Shown here: positions 1-7,887 of the stretch, piece after piece
How the letters are laid out: every line of letters begins with the position of its first letter
How positions within the stretch are numbered: position 1 is the stretch's first letter
Origin: an uncultured Chitinophagaceae bacterium
GTDB taxonomy: Bacteria > Bacteroidota > Bacteroidia > Chitinophagales > Chitinophagaceae
Length of the DNA: 8,155 nt
NCBI GenBank assembly: GCA_946885335.1
Contig: CAMPGG010000151.1
Coordinates: 1-8,155 of the forward strand
Direction: 5' to 3'
Notes under the pieces: model-generated
Told to the model about the DNA's origin: nothing
The model's database searches: none
Seen by the model: only the letters and a program-made list of their open reading frames with translations
Translations under genes and position numbers: made by a program

Positions 1-99
1 GGATTATTAAATTTTATGGTAAAAGAAAAGGAAGAAACCTTCGAAGAAATTGTCGAAGATATTATGGAAACCGAACAAACCCCTCCTGCATATTTATGA
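1..99 (+). CDS. 3' end of an unidentified gene, translationally coupled to the amylase
   Basis: The first reading frame is open from the window edge to a TGA at 97-99, giving 32 residues of a C-terminus whose beginning lies outside the window. The tail is acidic (8 Glu and 1 Asp in 32 residues), begins with a short hydrophobic patch (GLLNFMV) and ends in TPPAYL. I do not recognise the family. The stop overlaps the ATG of the following amylase gene as ATGA (96-99), the usual sign of translational coupling, so the two genes very probably share one mRNA. A sugar transporter or another glycosidase would fit the context, but that is a guess from neighbourhood only. Frame continuity over 99 bases alone is weak evidence; the ATGA junction is what makes the call credible. 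Confidence 0.7.
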   Translation, partial: GLLNFMVKEKEETFEEIVEDIMETEQTPPAYL

Positions 100-1943
100 A
101 AAAGATTTTATTGTTAAGTACATTTATTTGCTGCAGCTTTTTACTATTTGCGCAGAATATTTATCCCACGCATTGGTGGGCAGGCATGAAAAATCCAAAC
201 CTGCAATTGTTGTTGCATGAAAAGGACATCGCTAATAATTACGATCATGCATCAACGTCATACCCGGGTGTTGATGTAATCAGTACAGAAAAACTGGCTA
301 ATAAAAATTACCTGGTTATCAATTTATTGATCAGCCCCGAAACCCAGCCGGGAGATATAACAATCCAGGTCAGGGATAAGAAAAATAAACTGCGGAATAT
401 TCCCTATTCTCTAAAAAAACGAAGTGCAGAAAATGGAAAAACAAGGATTACCGGAATAACTTCCGAAGATCTGATTTACCTGATCATGCCGGATCGGTTC
501 AGCAATGGTGATCCATCAAATGATAAAATTGCCGGCCTTAAAGATCAATCTTTAAATCGTGATTCCATTTATGACAGGCATGGTGGTGATTTAAAAGGTA
601 TTCAAAACCATTTGGATTACCTGCAGGATCTCGGTGTTACTGCTTTATGGCTGAATCCAGTGATTCTAAATGACATGCCTAACCGAACGGAGCATGGTTA
701 TGCATTTACAAATCATTACAAAATAGATCCGCGTATTGGAGGTGAAGAAGCTTACCATGAGTTATCGGATGCACTTCATCAAAGAGGAATGAAACTTATA
801 CAGGATGCAGTGTATAATCATACCGGCCTTGAACATTTCCTGTTCAGGGATATGCCTGACAGTACCTGGTTTCATCGCTGGCCTTCATTTACACAAACTA
901 CTTATAAGGACCAGGTTCTTTTTGATCCTTATGCATCAAAAAAAGATATGCAGTTAATGAGTGATGGTTGGTTTGTTCGGCAAATGCCGGATGTAAATCA
1001 GCAAAACCCATACTTCGCTAATTTTTTAATTCAACATGCTATTTGGTCTACAGAAGAATTTGGCCTGGATGGTTGGCGAATTGATACCTATGCATATAAT
1101 GACCTGGAATTCATGAACCGTTGCAACCAGGCATTATTGGATGAATATCCAAACATTCATTTATTTGGTGAAACCTGGGTTCATGGCATCGTAAACCAGG
1201 CTTATTTTACAGAGAATAAATTAGATGTTCCTTTCAAAAGTAATTTACCGGGTGTAACTGATTTTCAAACGCATTTGTATGGGATTTTACCCGTATTAAA
1301 AGAATCATTTGGCTGGACAGAAGGTGCAAACAAACTGTATACAACATTAGCCAGCGATATAGTTTATCAGGATCCAATGAAGCATGTTATCTTTTTGGAT
1401 AACCATGATAAAACCAGGTTTTTTACTGAAATCAATGAGGATCTTGCAAAATATAAAATGGGTATTGCCTGGTTATTAACGGCAAGAGGTATTCCGCAAC
1501 TGTATTATGGAAATGAAATATTAATGAAGGGTGCTTCTAACCCTGATGGTTGGGTGCGATTGGATTTTCCCGGCGGATGGGCAGGCGATAAACAAAATAA
1601 ATTTTTGGAAACCGGGAGAACCGCCCAGGAAAACGAAGCATTTAATTATGTAAAAACATTTGCCAATTTTCGTAAAAATTCATCTGCAATAAAAACAGGA
1701 AAGTTTATGCAGTATGTACCGGTGGATGGTGTATACGTTTATTTCCGCTATGACGAAAATCAAACCGTTATGTGCATTATGAACACAAACAAAAATGCTG
1801 CAACAATCGATTTATCCAGGTTTAGCGAAAGAATGAATGGATTTACCAAAGCCAAAGATGTTGCAACCGGTAACAGTTTTAATTTGGAACCAACATTGAG
1901 TTTGGGTGGCAATTATTTGCTGGTGCTGGATTTAAAAAAGTAA
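96..1943 (+). CDS. Exported GH13 alpha-amylase, cyclomaltodextrinase/neopullulanase type
   Basis: This 615-residue glycoside hydrolase family 13 enzyme should hydrolyse alpha-1,4 (possibly also alpha-1,6) links of maltodextrins, cyclodextrins or pullulan. Residues 1-19 form a signal peptide with a hydrophobic core ending LLFA before Q20. Neither Cys12 nor Cys13 sits in a lipobox, so a soluble periplasmic or secreted enzyme is likely. The N-terminal beta-sandwich (about 22-110) opens with HWWAGMKNPNLQLLL, the hallmark of the cyclomaltodextrinase N domain. In the (beta/alpha)8 barrel (about 120-530), region I is DAVYNH (237-242), region V is MPDVN (297-301), the nucleophile is D330 in GWRID, the acid/base is E359 in GETW, and the third acid is D438 in DNHD. 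A C-terminal beta domain covers about 537-615. All catalytic residues are intact. The start overlaps the upstream stop (ATGA) and directly precedes the signal peptide. It resembles SusA-like neopullulanases, but exact substrate preference cannot be read from sequence. Confidence 0.93.
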   Translation: MKKILLLSTFICCSFLLFAQNIYPTHWWAGMKNPNLQLLLHEKDIANNYDHASTSYPGVDVISTEKLANKNYLVINLLISPETQPGDITIQVRDKKNKLRNIPYSLKKRSAENGKTRITGITSEDLIYLIMPDRFSNGDPSNDKIAGLKDQSLNRDSIYDRHGGDLKGIQNHLDYLQDLGVTALWLNPVILNDMPNRTEHGYAFTNHYKIDPRIGGEEAYHELSDALHQRGMKLIQDAVYNHTGLEHFLFRDMPDSTWFHRWPSFTQTTYKDQVLFDPYASKKDMQLMSDGWFVRQMPDVNQQNPYFANFLIQHAIWSTEEFGLDGWRIDTYAYNDLEFMNRCNQALLDEYPNIHLFGETWVHGIVNQAYFTENKLDVPFKSNLPGVTDFQTHLYGILPVLKESFGWTEGANKLYTTLASDIVYQDPMKHVIFLDNHDKTRFFTEINEDLAKYKMGIAWLLTARGIPQLYYGNEILMKGASNPDGWVRLDFPGGWAGDKQNKFLETGRTAQENEAFNYVKTFANFRKNSSAIKTGKFMQYVPVDGVYVYFRYDENQTVMCIMNTNKNAATIDLSRFSERMNGFTKAKDVATGNSFNLEPTLSLGGNYLLVLDLKK

Positions 1944-1952
1944 AGGATTTGC

Positions 1953-2681
1953 TTAAAGAAAAATATTCCAGATTGATTGCTGACCCCAGCTACCCCAATC
2001 TGCTGTAACTTTTTTTAATGTTTCAGCCAGTTCACCCGCTGGTTTCTTTTTCCCTTTTTTGGGTGCAACAATCTTGTTCTCATCAAAACCTGCAAGTTGC
2101 AATTTAGTAGCTATCCAACTGGTATGCATTCTTGGAATAGTAACACCCATGATCATACCTGGTAAACCCCCTAAACTCATAGGGCCTCCACTGACCATTA
2201 TTTCATCTGTATAAAAAGCAAAAACGTATACACTGTCAAATAAAATTGCCTGGGCTTTCCGGCAGTTAAAGCCTCCAATTTCACGGGTTTCATTGGGTAC
2301 CAGTTTCCAGTCAATATGTTTCAATGAATCTGCTAATAAATAGGTGTCATCAAATACAAATTTCTGGTGAGTGTAGGTTTGGTCGCTAAAGTTTGTGAAC
2401 CAGATATTATCTTCCGGGTTCCCTTGCAAAAACGGCATTTTCATTTTATCATCATTGCGATCAAAGCGATAAACGGCCTTATTATCTTTAAAAATAAATT
2501 GGTAATACGATGTAGAAAATTGAGGAAATCTTTCTTTGATCATTTCTGCCCACATACCATCTCCGAAAATCTTATGATTATTGGTTCTGACTTCAAATTC
2601 AATCATGCCCGATTGAACAAATATTTGCGCATTAGTTGATAATGATATGCAAAACGCCAATGCAACAATGATAATTTTCAT
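1953..2681 (-). CDS. GLPGLI family exported protein
   Basis: This 242-residue protein belongs to the GLPGLI family (TIGR01200 type), a Bacteroidota family of unknown biochemical role. The signature is GLPGMI at residues 172-177, inside the typical context PMSLGGLPGMIMGV. Residues 1-18 form a signal peptide ending STNA before Q19, without a lipobox, so the product is probably periplasmic. The mature protein starts with a beta strand typical of the family (SGMIEFEVRTNN). It also has ETREIGGFNCRKAQ (131-144), the usual family segment before the signature, followed by VYVFAFYTDEI. A basic stretch, PKKGKKK (207-213), lies near the C-terminus, which ends WNIFL. The gene starts 27 bp after the stop of the outer-membrane barrel gene on the same strand, so the two are almost certainly one operon. 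Such pairing with barrel or receptor genes is common in the phylum. Its 3' end faces the amylase gene with 9 bp between stops. Confidence 0.9.
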   Translation of the reverse strand: MKIIIVALAFCISLSTNAQIFVQSGMIEFEVRTNNHKIFGDGMWAEMIKERFPQFSTSYYQFIFKDNKAVYRFDRNDDKMKMPFLQGNPEDNIWFTNFSDQTYTHQKFVFDDTYLLADSLKHIDWKLVPNETREIGGFNCRKAQAILFDSVYVFAFYTDEIMVSGGPMSLGGLPGMIMGVTIPRMHTSWIATKLQLAGFDENKIVAPKKGKKKPAGELAETLKKVTADWGSWGQQSIWNIFL

Positions 2682-2708
2682 GTTATATTTTTTGATTGTA
2701 ATGTCAAT

Positions 2709-5468
2709 TTAGAAATCAAGTGGTTTTCCATTGTTGGAAAAATTCCAAACCAGGGAAATTGTCCAAAATCGCTGTAGCGTTTCATAATAAGTTTCAGAAA
2801 AACTGTAACTGTTGAAATTTTGCTGGTAACCCCTGTTTTGATTCAGGATATCATACACATTGAATTTTACATCCAGTTTATCTTTCATCATTCGTTTTAC
2901 AATTGATGCATTCCAGTTTATGAAATTATTATTCTGTGTAAACCGCGGATCTTTCTGTCTCCACATAAAATTTGCATTTGTATTAATTTCAAATTTTGCC
3001 GGCAGGTTCACATTTCCGCTTATCCAACCACCCAATTGCCAGAAATCAGCATTTGCAGATTCATTGATCGATGAGGAAGATTTTACATAGCCGATATTAG
3101 GTTGAATGTTGAAATGGTACTTATCCTTTATATACTGGCTGATATTTATTTCAAAACCTAACCGATTATTGTTATTGATGTTTTTTTGATTATTGATAAA
3201 GTCGCTCGTCTGGCTAAGGTTTGCATTGGGGCCAAAACCTAACTGCCATTTAGTATCCGGGATGGTAAAATTGAAACCGGAATATAGATTTAAATTATAA
3301 TTACCATCCGTATTAACAGTTTTATATGTCCGGCGACCTACATTATCAACTAAACTGGATTGCGTAAATGCATTTTGCCAAACAGTAAAATTTAAAGAAG
3401 TATATATTCCTTTTTGCTTAAGGACATTATAATTATTGTATGATGTTGAAAAGCGATGTTGAAATGATTGCTTAAGATCCGGATTACCGATGTACTGGTT
3501 TAATGGATCAATATTATCACGTATAGGTTGTAATTGTTCCAGGCTTGGTGCCGTTCCGGAGCCATTATAATTAAACCTTAAACTTGCATTTGGTTTGGGT
3601 TTATAGTTTACCGATGCCTGGGGAAATACATTGGTAAAATTATATGTGGAAGTTTCATTGTCCGTATTATTGTTTTGAATAAACCGGTTAAGACCAACAG
3701 TTGTACCCATGGACACGTTTACTTTTTTCTTGTTCCATTTTACATTGAGGCCGGGCGAATGTACAAACCTGTTGAATGTAAATGAATTGCTTAAAGAGTC
3801 TATGGTGTCATCATATTTACCAGTGCTGCTGATAATATTTGAAATGCGATCATTATTATTATTGTAATAATTAACAGCATAACTGATTTCCATAAAAGCT
3901 TCTTTACTTAATGGCTCGGTATACGCAATTTTGGAACTCAAACTTTTTGAAGAATTATTCCGGATATTCTGCTGATCGATAGTGTCCGTATCAAACAAAT
4001 TTCCCTGGTCATAAAAATTACTAAGCGAATACAACTGCCCGTTATTCTTTGAATCGCTGATTCTGAAATCTGTGTTAATAGACAGCGTACGGGATGCTTT
4101 TTTAAATTTATGACGCCATAGCAAAGTCGTATTAAATGCTTTATTGTCTGCCTTGTTATTATTAGTCCGGGTATTATTATTTATAAATTTTCCATTTGTA
4201 TTTATGGCTTCACTGTAATAATTATTTTGATTAATGGTGTTATTTGTGTTTCCACGGCTGGTCCATTTTATTGAGTTATTAGAATCCAGTGTAGTCTCCA
4301 CCGTTAGGTTCAGTGCATGTTGAATGCGGGAAGAATACATGGAGTTGAAATTATTATTAAACCAGCTGGTATCCGGCAAAAAAGTGTTGCTGTAGGTCCT
4401 GCTGCCACCTGGTGCATTCACTTTAGTGAATTTGTAACCACTATTCAGGCTTTGTTTTCCTTCATTGAACTTATCGCTGAAATGTATGCCGCCATTCCAG
4501 TTCCTGGGAATACCATTTCTACCGCCATAAAAATCATTTTCATTGGAGTACATGATCATCATTCCACCATCATCTGTAATGCTGCTTTCAAAGCCATCGC
4601 TGCCGCCATAATTTTGGGCATCCCTGAAATCAAGGTTAGTTTTACCCGTATTACTCATGATACCATAAGCGGCAACTTTTCTTTTCGCCTTGAATGAATT
4701 GGCCATTATGGAATTGTTGTAGTAATCCGGCAGACCACCACCAATTTCAATTTTTCCGAAGTAACCTTTCTTTTTATCGTCTTTTAATTTCAGGTTGATG
4801 GTTTTGTCCCGAACGCCATCCTCAATACCCGTAAAATCCGCCTGTTCGCTTTTTTTATCAAACACTTCAACTTCTTTTACTATATCTGCCCTGATATTTT
4901 TTGTAGCTATGCCTGGGTCATCACCAAAAAATTCTTCACCATCAACCAATACTTTTTTTACTTTTTCACCCATAGCTATTATTTGGCCATCCTTGTCAAC
5001 CTGTATACCTGGTAATCGTCGCAACAATTCCTCAACATTTGCGCCTGCCCGTACCTGGAAGCTATCAGCAGTATAAACAGTAGTATCACCTTTGATGCGA
5101 ATAGGGGAGCCGCTTTTAATAATCACCTCGGCCAGTAATTTACTTTTGGGTGTCATATAAACTTTTCCAAGGTCTAAAGGTTCGCCGGGTTTCATGGTTA
5201 ATTCTTCCACCAAATCACCAAAATATGGGTGTGTTACAAGCATCAGGAAATTACCAGCGGGTATTTTTTCCATTGAAAAATTTCCCTCTTTATTGCTACG
5301 GGTAAATTTTACCAAAACAGAATCTGATTTTCGTAACAAGGATATGACTGTGTTTTGAAGGCTGGCTTCACTTACAGTATCTGTTAGTACGCCTTTAATG
5401 GAAGATTGTTGGGAAAACGATTGTATGCATAGAAATAATGCAATAAGGCATATTGTTAGTCTTGGCAT
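2709..5468 (-). CDS. Outer membrane beta-barrel protein, TonB-dependent receptor-like
   Basis: This 919-residue outer-membrane protein probably imports or exports an unknown substrate. Residues 1-20 form a signal peptide ending in SFSQ. A carboxypeptidase-regulatory-like beta-sandwich follows (about 21-108; SSIKGVLTDTVSEASLQNTV through a GNFSMEKIPAG segment). A plug-like domain covers about 115-235, with GDTTVYTADSFQVRAGANVEELLRRLPG starting at 127, VLVDGEEFFGDDPGIATKN (173-191) and VEVFDKKSEQADFTG (200-214). The rest is a beta barrel of the OMP_b-brl_3 type, with the family segment PSLEQLQPIRDNIDPLNQY (641-659) followed by GNPDL (661-665). The chain ends in an aromatic-rich strand, WTISLVWNF (902-910), and a C-terminal Phe, consistent with BAM recognition. 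Loops are very rich in Asn. I see no STN domain and no clear TonB box, so TonB dependence is inferred. There is no SusD-like gene next to it; its partner is the GLPGLI gene 27 bp downstream. Confidence 0.9.
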   Translation of the reverse strand: MPRLTICLIALFLCIQSFSQQSSIKGVLTDTVSEASLQNTVISLLRKSDSVLVKFTRSNKEGNFSMEKIPAGNFLMLVTHPYFGDLVEELTMKPGEPLDLGKVYMTPKSKLLAEVIIKSGSPIRIKGDTTVYTADSFQVRAGANVEELLRRLPGIQVDKDGQIIAMGEKVKKVLVDGEEFFGDDPGIATKNIRADIVKEVEVFDKKSEQADFTGIEDGVRDKTINLKLKDDKKKGYFGKIEIGGGLPDYYNNSIMANSFKAKRKVAAYGIMSNTGKTNLDFRDAQNYGGSDGFESSITDDGGMMIMYSNENDFYGGRNGIPRNWNGGIHFSDKFNEGKQSLNSGYKFTKVNAPGGSRTYSNTFLPDTSWFNNNFNSMYSSRIQHALNLTVETTLDSNNSIKWTSRGNTNNTINQNNYYSEAINTNGKFINNNTRTNNNKADNKAFNTTLLWRHKFKKASRTLSINTDFRISDSKNNGQLYSLSNFYDQGNLFDTDTIDQQNIRNNSSKSLSSKIAYTEPLSKEAFMEISYAVNYYNNNNDRISNIISSTGKYDDTIDSLSNSFTFNRFVHSPGLNVKWNKKKVNVSMGTTVGLNRFIQNNNTDNETSTYNFTNVFPQASVNYKPKPNASLRFNYNGSGTAPSLEQLQPIRDNIDPLNQYIGNPDLKQSFQHRFSTSYNNYNVLKQKGIYTSLNFTVWQNAFTQSSLVDNVGRRTYKTVNTDGNYNLNLYSGFNFTIPDTKWQLGFGPNANLSQTSDFINNQKNINNNNRLGFEINISQYIKDKYHFNIQPNIGYVKSSSSINESANADFWQLGGWISGNVNLPAKFEINTNANFMWRQKDPRFTQNNNFINWNASIVKRMMKDKLDVKFNVYDILNQNRGYQQNFNSYSFSETYYETLQRFWTISLVWNFSNNGKPLDF

Positions 5469-5657
5469 AGTAGTAATTCTTGATCAGTGAATTTTCAAAA
5501 TGGTGATTTCAATTGCAGTTAAGAAATAAAACTATAGCATAAAATTGAAACTGGTCATTTTATTGAATGATATGAATGCTTATTATTCGTTAAAAAAATG
5601 TAAGTTGTAATGCATCGATGGTATATGTTTTTTATAAAATTTGACTAAAAGAGTATT
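5469..5657. promoter_or_regulatory. Divergent intergenic region between the barrel operon and glgB
   Basis: This 189-bp AT-rich spacer lies between two divergent start codons and must hold the promoter for the barrel-GLPGLI operon and probably that of glgB. I found no convincing long inverted repeat or operator. On the minus strand the nearest match to the Bacteroidota -7 box TAnnTTTG is TAGTTTTA, on the complement of the stretch near 5530-5537, without a well-spaced -33 box. No Shine-Dalgarno sequence precedes either start, as is usual in the phylum. Confidence 0.5.
5604..5631 (+). promoter_or_regulatory. Possible Bacteroidota-type promoter of glgB
   Basis: TATGTTTT at 5624-5631 matches the -7 consensus TAnnTTTG except for the last base. 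GTTG at 5604-5607 could serve as the -33 element, but the 16-base spacing is a little short. The distance to the glgB start (26 bp) would leave a short leader. This is a pattern match only. Confidence 0.25.
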
Positions 5658-7655
5658 ATGGAGAAATTAAATAAAAAAGATCAGGATACTCATAATCAAC
5701 CTTTTGATTCTATTATTAAAGAATACCAGGAAAACCATTTTATAGATACAGCCAAACCTGTATGGAATTTTAGTTTATTGACGGCAGAGGATGTAACCAA
5801 TTTTCAACAGGGTACGCATTACCGTATTTATGAAAAATTTGGAAGCCATTCTATTAAAATAAACGACGTGTGGGGCATGTATTTTTGCGTTTGGGCCCCC
5901 AATGCAACTGCGCTTACTGTTATAGGTAATTTCAATGACTGGGATAAAAATGCGCATTCATTATTTCCGCGTTGGGATAAAAGCGGTATATGGGAAGGAT
6001 TTATACCAAAATTTAATTTGGGTGAAACTTATAAATATCACATCGTGGGATTTGAGGGAAGAGCGGTTGACAAGGGAGATCCTCTCTCACATTTCTGGGA
6101 AAAAAGACCCTTAACCGGATCCATTACCTGGGACCTGCATTATGACTGGAAGGATGAAGCATGGATGAAAAAGCGGAAACAACACAATTCGTTAGATGCA
6201 CCCTGGAGTGTTTATGAAATGCATTTAGCCAGTTGGATGCGACCCAATCCACATGATGAGGAATCATATAATACCTATGACCAGATTACAGAAAGACTGG
6301 TTCCATATGTAAAAGAACTTGAATTTACCCATGTAGAATTGATGCCCGTTACGGAACATCCGTTTGATGGAAGCTGGGGTTACCAGTGCACTGGTTTTTT
6401 TGCGCCTACTTCCCGCTTTGGCGACCCTCAGGGACTTATGCGTATGATTGATGCATTACATGCGGCAGGCATAGGTGTTATTATGGACTGGGTGCCTTCG
6501 CATTTTCCTTATGATTCACATGGACTGTTCATGTTTGATGGTACTCACACCTATGAGTATGCGGATATGCGCAAAGGGTTTCATCCTGACTGGAACAGTT
6601 ACATTTTTAATTATAAGCGGGGTGAAGTAAAATCATTCCTCATCAGCAGTGCCATCTTCTGGTTTGATAAATTTCATATTGATGGAATCCGGGTGGATGC
6701 AGTTTCTTCCATGCTGCAGCTGGATTATTCAAGAGAAGAAGGAGAGTGGGAACCAAATGAATACGGTGGCAATGGAAATATTGAAGCCATTGCTTTTATC
6801 AAAGACCTGAATGAAACTATTTTCAGGGATTTCCCCGATGTACAAACCATTGCTGAAGAATCAACGGACTGGCCGGGTGTATCAAAACCCACATTTGCGG
6901 ATGGTTTGGGTTTTGGTATGAAATGGATGATGGGATGGATGCATGATACGCTTGATTATTTCAAAGCGGATCCAATTATTCGGAAGCATCTTCAGAATAA
7001 ATTTACATTCAGCATGATGTATTATTATGATGAAAACTTCATGCTTCCTTTAAGTCATGATGAAGTTGTGCATGGCAAAAGCCCGATGATCTATAAAATG
7101 CCGGGTGATGAGTGGCAAAAATTTGCCAACCTGCGATTGTTATACAGTTATATGTGGACACATCCGGGTGCCAAACTTTTATTTATGGGAAATGAGTTTG
7201 GGCAAACTTCAGAATGGAATTACAAATCAGAACTAGACTGGTCATTACTTCAGTATGAAAATCATAACCTCTTAAAAAATTGTATAAAAGACCTGAATCA
7301 TTTATTAGTAAGCGAACCCGCATTGTATCAGAATCAATTCAATATTGATGGATTTGAATGGGTTGATCTTAACCATTATGATGAAAGCGTTGTGGTTTTT
7401 AAACGCAGGGGGATTAATGTGGAAGATGACCTGCTCATTGTGTTGAATATGACACCTGTGGTACGCAATGATTGGGAAATACATGTTGCAGGAAAAAAAT
7501 ATACAAAAGAAATTTTTAACAGCGACGCCAAAGAATATTTCGGAACCGGGAATGTTTTCAATCCCGAAATAAGATCATCATTTATAAAAGATGATGAAGC
7601 GCATTATGTGCTTACTTTGAACTTACCTCCACTAGCCGCTATTATTATTAAATGA
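5658..7655 (+). CDS. glgB: 1,4-alpha-glucan branching enzyme (glycogen branching enzyme)
   Basis: GlgB cuts an alpha-1,4 glucan chain and re-attaches it through an alpha-1,6 link, creating glycogen branches in the cytoplasm; no signal peptide is present. The protein has 665 residues. After a short N-terminal extension (1-65) comes a CBM48 domain (about 66-155, with WGMYFCVWAPNATALTVIGN at 72-91 and FNDWD just after). The GH13 barrel follows (about 185-550), then a C-terminal beta domain. Region I is DWVPSH (277-282), the nucleophile is D347 in GIRVDAVSSM, the acid/base is E400 in IAEESTDWPG, and the third acid is D468 in LSHDEV. NEYGGNGNIEAIAF (367-380) also matches bacterial GlgB. The extra N1 domain found in E. 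coli GlgB is missing, giving the shorter form. The gene stands alone: it is divergent from the barrel operon, and 232 bp separate it from the next gene. No glgA or glgC is in the window. Confidence 0.95.
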   Translation: MEKLNKKDQDTHNQPFDSIIKEYQENHFIDTAKPVWNFSLLTAEDVTNFQQGTHYRIYEKFGSHSIKINDVWGMYFCVWAPNATALTVIGNFNDWDKNAHSLFPRWDKSGIWEGFIPKFNLGETYKYHIVGFEGRAVDKGDPLSHFWEKRPLTGSITWDLHYDWKDEAWMKKRKQHNSLDAPWSVYEMHLASWMRPNPHDEESYNTYDQITERLVPYVKELEFTHVELMPVTEHPFDGSWGYQCTGFFAPTSRFGDPQGLMRMIDALHAAGIGVIMDWVPSHFPYDSHGLFMFDGTHTYEYADMRKGFHPDWNSYIFNYKRGEVKSFLISSAIFWFDKFHIDGIRVDAVSSMLQLDYSREEGEWEPNEYGGNGNIEAIAFIKDLNETIFRDFPDVQTIAEESTDWPGVSKPTFADGLGFGMKWMMGWMHDTLDYFKADPIIRKHLQNKFTFSMMYYYDENFMLPLSHDEVVHGKSPMIYKMPGDEWQKFANLRLLYSYMWTHPGAKLLFMGNEFGQTSEWNYKSELDWSLLQYENHNLLKNCIKDLNHLLVSEPALYQNQFNIDGFEWVDLNHYDESVVVFKRRGINVEDDLLIVLNMTPVVRNDWEIHVAGKKYTKEIFNSDAKEYFGTGNVFNPEIRSSFIKDDEAHYVLTLNLPPLAAIIIK

Positions 7656-7690
7656 TAAAAGTAGTTCTTAAGGGTGATTAACTTTAAAAA

Positions 7691-7708
7691 TTAGCAGTAC
7701 CTGGCTAA
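7691..7708 (+). terminator. Weak hairpin downstream of glgB
   Basis: TTAGCAG (7691-7697) pairs with CTG (7701-7703) and CTAA (7705-7708) around a TAC loop, with G7704 bulged. This gives a 7-bp stem 36 bp after the glgB stop. The downstream DNA is AT-rich but has no clean T tract, so it may be a poor intrinsic terminator or chance. Confidence 0.25.
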
Positions 7709-7751
7709 ATGATTTGTCGTTTATTTTACGCAATCGTTTGCACAATATTGA

Positions 7752-7779
7752 ATAAGAGTTTTCACCTGATAACCCTTAT
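7752..7779. other. Imperfect inverted repeat between glgB and the small gene
   Basis: ATAAGAGTT (7752-7760) pairs with AACCCTTAT (7771-7779) across a 10-base loop, with one A-C mismatch, so 8 of 9 positions pair. No T tract follows on either strand. It could be an RNA hairpin or a protein-binding site, but no family of sites is recognised. Confidence 0.25.
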
Positions 7780-7842
7780 ATCATTCATTAGCAAATTCCT
7801 TTACCAGCTGAAAATTCTGTGGTCATAAATTTTTTTGTGTTT

Positions 7843-7850
7843 TATATTCG
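7843..7850 (+). promoter_or_regulatory. Possible -7 box for the small gene
   Basis: TATATTCG matches the Bacteroidota -7 consensus TAnnTTTG at all but one position and lies 37 bp before the start of the 64-codon gene. No good -33 TTTG is found at the right distance; the TTTG at 7834-7837 is too close. Low confidence. Confidence 0.22.
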
Positions 7851-7887
7851 TTGATATTTATCAAGAGAACTAAATCCTATCCCTGAA

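Noticed and set aside
1953..2010. Possible frameshift at the C-terminus of the GLPGLI protein
   Set aside because: The tail (TADWGSWGQQSIWNIFL) keeps a protein-like pattern up to the stop, and the total length is normal for the family.
2367..2639. 90-codon plus-strand open frame opposite the GLPGLI gene
   Set aside because: It lies wholly antisense to a gene with a clear family signature and signal peptide, and its translation has no recognisable features.
4140..4260. ATT/AAT-rich repeated triplets resembling a short tandem repeat
   Set aside because: They are Asn codons of the barrel protein on the other strand, irregular in spacing, and not a true DNA repeat.
4317..5076. Plus-strand open frames of 126 and 93 codons (4317-4697 and 4795-5076), plus one of 76 codons at 2860-3090
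   Set aside because: All are antisense shadows of the barrel gene, whose domains are continuous and recognisable on the minus strand.
5775..7561. Minus-strand open frames of 60 and 61 codons (5775-5957 and 7376-7561)
   Set aside because: Both are antisense to glgB, where CBM48 and the GH13 and C-terminal domains are intact.
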